From Candidatus Heimdallarchaeota archaeon (GTDB taxonomy: Archaea; Asgardarchaeota; Heimdallarchaeia; Hodarchaeales; Hodarchaeaceae), in contig CP070695.1 in assembly GCA_020353515.1 (NCBI GenBank), forward strand, positions 47,485 to 93,855: a stretch of 46,371 nt of DNA, read 5' to 3'. The position numbers and the translations under genes were made by a program. This document shows positions 42,202-46,371 of this stretch, piece by piece. Every line of letters starts with the position of its first letter. Within the stretch, counting starts at the first letter, position 1. The notes beneath the pieces are model-generated. The model was not told the DNA's origin. It saw only the letters and a list, made by a program, of their open reading frames with translations, and did no database searches.

Positions 42202-42510
42202 CTACTTTTGATGTCCATAACAATCATCTCTCCCATATATCCGATAATCATATTCATATTCGGTTACACGCACCCACTTTTCACAAACTTCGTCGGAATT
42301 TTTTAATTTTCCCTTATATGATAGATAATATGATGGCGATCCAAAACGAATTAATCCTCCACGATCACCAATAAAACCACCTGTAATTTCTGGTGGATCA
42401 TTAATAATACATATGTGTTTAGTGTTATTATAATATACCCAAATAGGTCCACCTATAAAAAAAAGAATAATACACAATACAATAGACAAGGTTATCAGAA
42501 ATTTTTTCAT
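42202..42510 (-). CDS. Membrane-anchored paralogue of the NDPPEIT lipoprotein
   Basis: 102 residues from ATG 42510. It starts with KKFLITLSIVLCIILFFIGGPIW, a single membrane helix without lipobox, then CIINDPPEITGGF and WVRVTEYEYDYRIYGRD, the same segments as in the 38832-39098 lipoprotein. Both have Cys at the start of the motif and another about 40 residues later, probably a disulphide outside the membrane. A duplicated envelope protein of the phage. Confidence 0.66.
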   Translation of the reverse strand: MKKFLITLSIVLCIILFFIGGPIWVYYNNTKHICIINDPPEITGGFIGDRGGLIRFGSPSYYLSYKGKLKNSDEVCEKWVRVTEYEYDYRIYGRDDCYGHQK

Positions 42511-42514
42511 GATT

Positions 42515-42805
42515 TTAATTTCTATTTTTAAGTTTGCACCAAAAACAAGATGTTGCATCTTTAATCATCTGTCTTATTTGTTCTGGGGTTTCTATTACGA
42601 AGATTCCTCTGATATCTCCCTCTGGTACATCACTACATATTAGCCATGTTTTAAATTGTTCATCATCTATTTTTCTGAGATGAATAATATGATCAATCAT
42701 CAACGTAAATTCACACAATGGATCTTTATACGCATTTCGCAATACCACACTTCTCAATTCATTTTTGTAATAAGGAAGACCGTGGCAAACTATAAATCTA
42801 TCCAA
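42515..42805 (-). CDS. Uncharacterised small protein
   Basis: 96 residues from TTG 42805 with GGAG nine nucleotides upstream. Mixed strands and helices; EGDIRGIFVIETPEQIRQMIKDAT near the end and two Cys in FWCKL. Overlaps the upstream gene by 8 bp. No family recognised. Confidence 0.6.
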   Translation of the reverse strand: MDRFIVCHGLPYYKNELRSVVLRNAYKDPLCEFTLMIDHIIHLRKIDDEQFKTWLICSDVPEGDIRGIFVIETPEQIRQMIKDATSCFWCKLKNRN

Positions 42806-43088
42806 TATATATTTCTCCTATTTCTAAATTTTTTAATTCATCTTTAATAACTTTATAATAATCCAATAAAAGTTCTTTACCTAATTTTTCCGCATGTTTT
42901 TGGGCAAGACAAAGATTATGGTATAGTCTTGGCGTGGTTCTTTGGGTAGCTGCGTTCCTTCTAATACTTGCTTGAATTTTCCATTTGGCAACAGATGTAT
43001 TGCCAAGCCTATAACAATCTAATACCAATAAATCAGTTTCGGCTTTATGCCAATTCTTATTCACCGATTTCCATTTAAGATTTTTCAT
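42798..43088 (-). CDS. Uncharacterised basic protein
   Basis: 96 residues, helical and basic (KWKIQASIRRNAATQRTTPRLYHNL, then AQKHAEKLGKELLLDYYK). ATG 43088 follows AGGG. Its ends overlap both neighbours by 7-14 bp. Composition suits nucleic-acid binding, but no motif is visible. Confidence 0.6.
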   Translation of the reverse strand: MKNLKWKSVNKNWHKAETDLLVLDCYRLGNTSVAKWKIQASIRRNAATQRTTPRLYHNLCLAQKHAEKLGKELLLDYYKVIKDELKNLEIGEIYIG

Positions 43089-43275
43089 AAATCCCTATCC
43101 CACCCTCACTGTTTCTGATTAAGCCTATTTTTTTTAATAGTTTATTTTCTTCTGCATCTGTGCTGGTTGTACATAGCTGTTGCCAATGCATTTGACATAT
43201 CGGTCTTTCAACGAGGGTTAAAAATGGAGAATGTTTACATCTAGGAAATTCACATTGTTCGATCAAATGGTCCAT
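43075..43275 (-). CDS. Small cysteine-containing protein
   Basis: 66 residues from ATG 43275 (TTG 43278 alternative). CEFPRCKHS (7-15) and PICQMHW (26-32) give a Cys/His set consistent with one zinc site. It overlaps the gene before and after. No further clue. Confidence 0.58.
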   Translation of the reverse strand: MDHLIEQCEFPRCKHSPFLTLVERPICQMHWQQLCTTSTDAEENKLLKKIGLIRNSEGGIGIYEKS

Positions 43276-43471
43276 CAATATACTTTCTTGCTTCTTTTGT
43301 AATTATTGGCCTTATTTTTAACATTTTTATAGAAACTGGAGGATAATAAATTGTACCTACTGGAACACACGAACATTGACAAGTCGGCCTATCTCCGAAC
43401 ACTTCATCTGGTACCCAAATAGCCCCGCAGGCTGAACAATATTTATTGGGAAGTGATTTAATGTTTCTCAT
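43250..43471 (-). CDS. Zinc-ribbon protein
   Basis: 73 residues from ATG 43471. CSACGAIW near residue 12 and CQCSC near 31 provide a zinc site; the middle contains GTIYYPPVS. It overlaps the 43458-43535 frame and the next gene. Part of the chain of tiny overlapping zinc proteins. Confidence 0.6.
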   Translation of the reverse strand: MRNIKSLPNKYCSACGAIWVPDEVFGDRPTCQCSCVPVGTIYYPPVSIKMLKIRPIITKEARKYIDGPFDRTM

Positions 43472-43535
43472 AATCTTCTTCTTCAACTTTGATATCTAAG
43501 TCAACATCAAAAATTGATAAAATTTGTACTTCCAT
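43458..43535 (-). CDS. 25-residue acidic microprotein
   Basis: ATG 43535 begins five bases after the previous stop and the frame (EVQILSIFDVDLDIKVEEED) runs into the next gene with a 14-bp overlap. It fills the only gap in the chain, but has no clear ribosome-binding site. Confidence 0.42.
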   Translation of the reverse strand: MEVQILSIFDVDLDIKVEEEDYEKH

Positions 43536-43539
43536 TATT

Positions 43540-43725
43540 TTAAAACTCCAATTTTACTTCTCCAAATATTTTGAAAAATCTACCAAAGTATCCATCAGAT
43601 ATACTATTTATACATTCTTCTGAACACCATCCAGCAAGAACCTTACGACCATCCTTCGTTTGTACATGGCCACTCCATATTCTTGCGGTCTTACCACATT
43701 TTATACATTTCTTGGTTTGTGTCAT
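43540..43725 (-). CDS. Zinc-ribbon protein with GWCSEEC
   Basis: 61 residues from ATG 43725 behind GGAAGA. CIKCGKT (residues 7-13) and GWCSEECIN (32-40) form a zinc ribbon as in MYM/FCS-like fingers. It starts one base after the stop of the 43727-43831 frame. Confidence 0.66.
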   Translation of the reverse strand: MTQTKKCIKCGKTARIWSGHVQTKDGRKVLAGWCSEECINSISDGYFGRFFKIFGEVKLEF

Positions 43726-43726
43726 T

Positions 43727-43831
43727 TTATCTTCCAATCTCAATACGATAATATATATTATAATCTTTTAAATCAGATATTTTCCCATATGGATCAAATT
43801 GATTATCGACATAATTATCGTGTTGTTTCAT
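43727..43831 (-). CDS. 34-residue microprotein
   Basis: ATG 43831 overlaps the end of the 43815-44420 gene by 17 bp and the frame (QFDPYGKISDLKDYNIYYRI...) ends directly before ATG 43725. The tight placement supports translation; no domain. Confidence 0.45.
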   Translation of the reverse strand: MKQHDNYVDNQFDPYGKISDLKDYNIYYRIEIGR

Positions 43832-44420
43832 ATATAGTATTTACAGTTTTCATATGTAACGATTTTAGAAAAGAATTTCTCCATTTGCGGTATAAATCAT
43901 ATAAATCTTGACACTGCCCTTTACAGCTACTTCTGGATATCAATCGGTCAAATCCTTCTGTGCAAAAATTATATGCATACATTTGCGATTGAGTAAAAAT
44001 TCCAAAATTAATTGATTGAATAATTCTTTTCTTATCAAAGATTCTTAGTTTGCTACTAATAATTTTCCACCAATGATTTGGAGCCCTTTCTCCCCTTGGG
44101 TAATTTGCTAAATCTTCAAAAAATGAGATAACATATTCACATAATTCATTAAACGATAATTGATTTGGGTCAAGTTTATTAAAGGAATTTTTAATCAAAT
44201 TTGATTTAGCGGGACAAGAAAGTGGAGTAGCTGGTTTGTTAATTGTGGTAGTCCTTCTTATTCCCAAGGCTCGTCGCCTGTCTCCTATAGTTCTCGTGTG
44301 CCATGAATATCCTATTACTTCTCGTAGTTTCTGCTGGATATACTTATCCGTTCTACCGTCGTTCGCCATATGTTTTAACATATCCATGGCCAGTTTGTTA
44401 TTTGTTAAATATTGTTTCAT
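43815..44420 (-). CDS. HTH-domain paralogue of the packaging HTH protein
   Basis: 201 residues, ATG 44420 with AAGGAAGA six nucleotides upstream. Residues 10-55 (TDKYIQQKLREVIGYSW, then RRRALGI) match the N-terminus of the 26322-27221 protein in pattern and spacing. The remainder is different: LSFNELCEYVISFFEDLAN and a Cys-containing helix (SSCKGQCQDLYDLYRKW). It is the first gene of the leftward accessory operon, next to the compositional break. A regulator that borrows the same DNA-binding module is the simplest reading. Confidence 0.68.
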   Translation of the reverse strand: MKQYLTNNKLAMDMLKHMANDGRTDKYIQQKLREVIGYSWHTRTIGDRRRALGIRRTTTINKPATPLSCPAKSNLIKNSFNKLDPNQLSFNELCEYVISFFEDLANYPRGERAPNHWWKIISSKLRIFDKKRIIQSINFGIFTQSQMYAYNFCTEGFDRLISRSSCKGQCQDLYDLYRKWRNSFLKSLHMKTVNTIYETTR

Positions 44421-44499
44421 TATAAATCTTCCTTATTTCTTACATGTTTTATAGCAACAAAACAAGACATCCATAATATTATATAAGAAGGTGGGCAAG

Positions 44500-44571
44500 A
44501 TGTTTTTGAAGAAATTGAGAAAGTGGGCGAAGTGTATAAAAAAAGGATATCCTAAATTTATGCGGGGGTGA
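44500..44571 (+). CDS. Possible 23-residue cationic amphipathic peptide
   Basis: ATG 44500 with GGTGGG upstream gives a 23-codon frame. It contains nine Lys/Arg, two aromatic residues and one Cys (FLKKLRKWAKCIKKG), the profile of a membrane-active or nucleic-acid-binding peptide. The frame is short enough to occur by chance. Confidence 0.35.
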   Translation: MFLKKLRKWAKCIKKGYPKFMRG

Positions 44572-44786
44572 AGAAATTGGGCCGGTTGTGATTGAACCCC
44601 CCCGAGTTATCGGACCTCCCCGAGTTATCGGACCAAAACATATTATACCCACTCCCCTTATCGGACTACCCAGGTTATCGGACTAAAATTGGCTCTGAGC
44701 AAATTATCGGACCTATTTGATATTACTCCAGAGAATGCCCACGAAACTTCCCGAATTATCGGACGAATCTTTTTTTTCTTTTTTCC

Positions 44787-44815
44787 TTGCTTCCTTGCCC
44801 GAGGTATCCTACAAT
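44787..44815 (+). promoter_or_regulatory. Sigma-70-like promoter of the small-gene operon
   Basis: TTGCTT (44787-44792) and TACAAT (44810-44815) are separated by 17 bp. A transcript would begin near 44822, inside the following inverted repeat, and run into the gene at 44858. Confidence 0.55.
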
Positions 44816-44820
44816 ATAGG

Positions 44821-44840
44821 TGTAGGCAATAGGGCCTACA
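44821..44840 (+). repeat. 7-bp inverted repeat at the predicted transcription start
   Basis: TGTAGGC (44821-44827) and GCCTACA (44834-44840) are perfectly complementary around a 6-nt loop. Position at the start of the message suggests either an operator or a 5' stabilising hairpin; no T-run follows, so it is not a terminator. Confidence 0.6.
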
Positions 44841-44857
44841 TTATGGGGAGCAGAGAA

Positions 44858-44968
44858 ATGAAACTTATCGGACTTATCTTCGGACTGGCAATTGGGGCAT
44901 CGGTTATCGGACAACTGCTTTCGGTTTTGGCTTGTGTTTTTCATGGCCTATCTTCAGTGGGGCTTTAA
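44858..44968 (+). CDS. 36-residue membrane microprotein
   Basis: ATG 44858 with GGGGAG seven nucleotides upstream; a longer frame upstream lacks support. The peptide is one hydrophobic helix (LIGLIFGLAIGASVIGQLLS) with a single Lys at the start. Two exact TTATCGGAC copies encode its LIGL and VIGQ. It is the first gene after the promoter at 44787-44815. Small phage membrane peptides of this kind often target host envelope processes; that is inference. Confidence 0.65.
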   Translation: MKLIGLIFGLAIGASVIGQLLSVLACVFHGLSSVGL

Positions 44969-44986
44969 TAGCAAGGGGCGATAACT

Positions 44987-45175
44987 ATGAATATCAAGGC
45001 TGGCGACATTGTGACAACGACATTCTCGGACGAATACTTCGTGGTTGAAGAGGTTTGGTCCGATAAAGAATTCCTTGCAATCGGTGGCTTGGTTATCCAA
45101 ATATCGGACGTTGAAGAAGTTTTGGATTCTGAGCAGATAGCCGACATTTTATTGGACCGCGATCTTTCGTGGTGA
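44987..45175 (+). CDS. 62-residue acidic SH3-like protein
   Basis: ATG 44987 with GGGG 6-7 nt upstream. KAGDIVTTTFSDEYFVVEEVW suggests a small beta barrel, followed by an acidic helix (ISDVEEVLDSEQIADILLD). Net strongly negative. The ISD of the second part is encoded by a TATCGGAC copy. Strong acidity raises the possibility of DNA mimicry, but nothing more supports it. Confidence 0.68.
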   Translation: MNIKAGDIVTTTFSDEYFVVEEVWSDKEFLAIGGLVIQISDVEEVLDSEQIADILLDRDLSW

Positions 45176-45185
45176 GGTGATTAAA

Positions 45186-45422
45186 ATGAAGTACACACGG
45201 ATAGCTTATCGGACTAACAAATCCCATAGAAGCTATGCTTCAATACCACACCTTTGGTTATCAGACTTTCTGGATTGGTTGGAGCTATCGGACGCTGAGG
45301 TTATCACTACTGTATCTGTTGGGGAACAACCATTATCGGCCTTTTCCGCACCGAGCGATTGGCCAAGTTATCGGAACTGCGAGTTGTACACTCGTACTGT
45401 TTTTCTTGTCAAGGAGCGATAA
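45186..45422 (+). CDS. 78-residue protein of the motif-rich operon
   Basis: ATG 45186 behind GAGGTGA, eleven bases after the previous stop. It begins with a strand and basic stretch (KYTRIAYRTNKSHRSYAS) and has a Trp/Leu-rich centre (LWLSDFLDWLELSDAE) and a terminal beta strand. Motif copies encode YRTN, LSD and YRN, each in a different frame context. No family recognised. Confidence 0.68.
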   Translation: MKYTRIAYRTNKSHRSYASIPHLWLSDFLDWLELSDAEVITTVSVGEQPLSAFSAPSDWPSYRNCELYTRTVFLVKER

Positions 45423-45423
45423 A

Positions 45424-45672
45424 ATGTTCGGCAAAGCGACACTTGAAATCCCACGTTCCGATAATGGAACGTTGAAGGTCTGCGGTTTATCGGACGAATT
45501 GGCCATGTGCTACGGCAGAGTTATCGGTAGGACGTTATCGGAACAAGATGGATACGTTGTGGTGACGCTTGAATCCGGTTTGGTCAAGGTTATCGGATAT
45601 GATACCCTATTCGACCGACTAACTATCGGACGTTTAGTTCCGAATTATCGGAACACCAAAAAGGAGAACTAA
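45424..45672 (+). CDS. 82-residue protein of the motif-rich operon
   Basis: ATG 45424 one base after the previous stop, with AGGAGCGAT upstream. Beta-strand-rich: KATLEIPRSDNGTLKVCGLSDE, then VVVTLESGLVKVIGYD. Seven motif copies fall in 249 bp (LSDE, VIGR, LSEQ, VIGY, TIGR, NYRN and one reversed copy). Function unknown. Confidence 0.7.
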   Translation: MFGKATLEIPRSDNGTLKVCGLSDELAMCYGRVIGRTLSEQDGYVVVTLESGLVKVIGYDTLFDRLTIGRLVPNYRNTKKEN

Positions 45673-45674
45673 CC

Positions 45675-45764
45675 ATGTTATCGGTCTTTCTCGTGTGTTG
45701 TGCAATGGTAGTTATCGGAATCGTGATCTTCGTGGTGAGACTGAAAGAATTGGATGGCCTATAA
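45675..45764 (+). CDS. 29-residue membrane microprotein
   Basis: ATG 45675 with AAGGAG nine nucleotides upstream. One membrane helix (VFLVCCAMVVIGIVIFVVR) with a C-terminal RLKELDGL, so N-out/C-in topology by the positive-inside rule. It ends as TAATG, overlapping the next gene, which argues for real translation. Confidence 0.62.
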   Translation: MLSVFLVCCAMVVIGIVIFVVRLKELDGL

Positions 45765-45892
45765 TGTTCCGATGGTTACAACAACTTATCAGACGTTGGA
45801 TGGAGCGACGTTATCGGACAAGGAAGTTAAACCAAGATTATAGGCAGTATCGCCAAAACAAAGAGGCACTTGAAAAAGGGGATTCGTTATGA
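45764..45892 (+). CDS. 42-residue highly basic protein
   Basis: ATG 45764 overlaps the previous stop (TAATG) and its own stop overlaps the next ATG (ATGA). RWLQQLIRRWMERRYRTRKLN is very basic with Trp, then KLNQDYRQYRQNKEAL. It resembles a short nucleic-acid-binding helix. Exact motif copy at 45811 encodes YRTR. Confidence 0.65.
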   Translation: MFRWLQQLIRRWMERRYRTRKLNQDYRQYRQNKEALEKGDSL

Positions 45893-46326
45893 GCCGAAAG
45901 AAAAGGCCGGTTATCGGACAGACGGGTAAAACAGTACTTTCTAAAGCCGTACTGCGTATGAGGTTCCGCAGGAAAGGTATTAAGTACCGATATTATCGGG
46001 CTGGTTCGGGATGGGTTGCCTATGTTTGCGGACCTTTTCACAGCCGATATTATGGCGTTTCTGCTATGGGGTTTTGTGGTCCGGTAACTACTGACAGCGC
46101 AACAGGTATCGTGAAACAGTTATCGGACAAGCAGCGCGACGCTATAGCTAAGGATCGGGCTAAAGTGGCGCTGAAAAAAACACTCGCTAACAATTTTTCA
46201 CGCATAGTGAAACTGCGCAACATGCTGTATTCGGACGTGGACGAGGCCGATAATGTGGGGAACGTGGACCTGCGCTTATTGGACGAAGGCGCAAGGAACG
46301 TTCCGATAACGGAGCAGGGAAAATGA
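45889..46326 (+). CDS. 145-residue basic protein of the motif-rich operon
   Basis: ATG 45889 overlaps the previous stop. An N-terminal basic region (KKRPVIGQTGKTVLSKAVLRM) is followed by an aromatic, Gly-rich domain (KYRYYRAGSGWVAYVCGPFHSRYYG), then a helical, charged C-terminus. GFCGPVTTDSATG resembles a beta hairpin. A DNA-binding role is suggested by charge only. Motif copies lie at 45911, 45993 and 46120. Confidence 0.7.
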   Translation: MSRKKRPVIGQTGKTVLSKAVLRMRFRRKGIKYRYYRAGSGWVAYVCGPFHSRYYGVSAMGFCGPVTTDSATGIVKQLSDKQRDAIAKDRAKVALKKTLANNFSRIVKLRNMLYSDVDEADNVGNVDLRLLDEGARNVPITEQGK

Positions 46327-46371
46327 GAATATCGGACGAACAGAGGCGCTGGTGTAGGATTGTAATTTTCG
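46323..46371 (+). CDS. Start of a further gene of the motif-rich operon (cut by window end)
   Basis: ATG 46323 overlaps the previous stop (ATGA) and the frame stays open to the window edge for 16 codons (RISDEQRRWCRIVIF), beginning with a one-mismatch motif copy encoding ISDE. The 3' end lies outside. Confidence 0.55.
   Translation, partial: MRISDEQRRWCRIVIF

Larger units (their letters stand above)
44421..44857 (+). other. Divergent intergenic region with motif cluster and promoter
   Basis: 437 bp without a convincing gene except a possible 23-residue peptide (44500-44571). It holds a leftward promoter-like TATAAA element near 44440, six exact TTATCGGAC copies between 44607 and 44764 with irregular spacing (18, 33, 17, 29 and 52 bp), a T-rich run at 44770-44784, a sigma-70-like promoter at 44787-44815 and a 7-bp inverted repeat at 44821-44840. 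Base composition changes here from AT-rich to balanced. Confidence 0.7.
44607..46337 (+). repeat. Dispersed TTATCGGAC motif, about 30 copies
   Basis: Exact copies start at 44607, 44625, 44658, 44675, 44704, 44756, 44865, 44904, 45206, 45487, 45811, 45911 and 46120. Single-mismatch copies start at 45101, 45258, 45285, 45333, 45368, 45535, 45590, 45623, 45645, 45678, 45712, 45786, 45993, 46276 and 46329. Only two single-mismatch copies face the other way (45455-45464 and 46300-46309). Copies occur in noncoding DNA and in all three codon frames (reading xIGx, LSD or YRT), so the constraint is on nucleotides, not protein. Confidence 0.95.

Noticed and set aside
44532..44541. GTGTATAA on the plus strand as a possible late promoter
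   Set aside because: It is inside the 44500-44571 frame, and all supported copies are on the minus strand; a single match is not enough.
44607..44764. CRISPR array
   Set aside because: The repeated unit is 9 bp, spacers vary from 8 to 43 bp and the copies continue into genes, unlike CRISPR repeats of 23 bp or more with uniform spacers.
1..46371. tRNA or rRNA genes
   Set aside because: No cloverleaf with a recognisable T-arm (GTTCGAAT-like) or rRNA signature was seen by eye; a covariance search would be needed to exclude weak ones.

Overview
The window looks like part of the genome of a tailed double-stranded DNA bacteriophage, or a prophage-like element. Most of it (about 1-44,420) is AT-rich, roughly one third G+C by eye. 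Genes are packed head to tail, often overlapping as ATGA or TAATG, and many start behind GGAG/AGGAGG ribosome-binding sites, so the host is a bacterium. I see no tRNA, rRNA, CRISPR array or insertion sequence. The host cannot be named from this sequence.

Left half (484-27,925, all minus strand, transcribed right to left): a small acidic protein and a sigma-like late transcription factor; a packaging-associated HTH protein; a CgeB-like glycosyltransferase, a SEC-C protein and GDP-mannose 4,6-dehydratase; an ERCC4 nuclease; the large terminase, interrupted by a LAGLIDADG intein; portal; two small head proteins; a prohead protease-scaffold fusion with an internal ribosome-binding site; a decoration-like protein; the HK97-type major capsid protein; then connector and tail-entry genes and a tail-tube-like protein. 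Three of the connector genes carry seven-repeat, beta-propeller-like N-terminal modules. Two of those share a zinc-binding C-terminal domain, and the longest contains an uninterrupted 13-G tract. A promoter-like 11-mer (TGGTGTATAAT three times, TGTGTATAAAT twice) precedes operon heads in this block. It resembles the T4 late promoter TATAAATA, and the block encodes a gp55-like sigma candidate.

Middle (28,055-31,169, plus strand): a short operon with a beta-class DNA methyltransferase, a ClpP-like serine protease, a MazG-like pyrophosphohydrolase and an HNH-like zinc protein.

Right half (31,157-44,420, minus strand): an accessory region of mostly small genes. Recognisable products are a DUF4406 protein, two different ATP-grasp proteins, an SbcC/Rad50-like ATPase, a DUF3326 protein beside an S-adenosylmethionine-decarboxylase-like protein, a small heat-shock protein, several lipoproteins and membrane proteins, and many CxxC zinc-ribbon microproteins. 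Several of these genes are under 60 codons.

Right end (44,500-46,371, plus strand): the composition changes abruptly to about half G+C. Here lies an operon of very small overlapping genes saturated with one short motif, TTATCGGAC (13 exact copies and 15 single-mismatch copies in about 1.7 kb, nearly all in one orientation). The motif lies in noncoding DNA and in all three codon frames of the genes. I did not find it in the other 44.6 kb. It is the strongest unexplained signal in the window and runs to the window edge.
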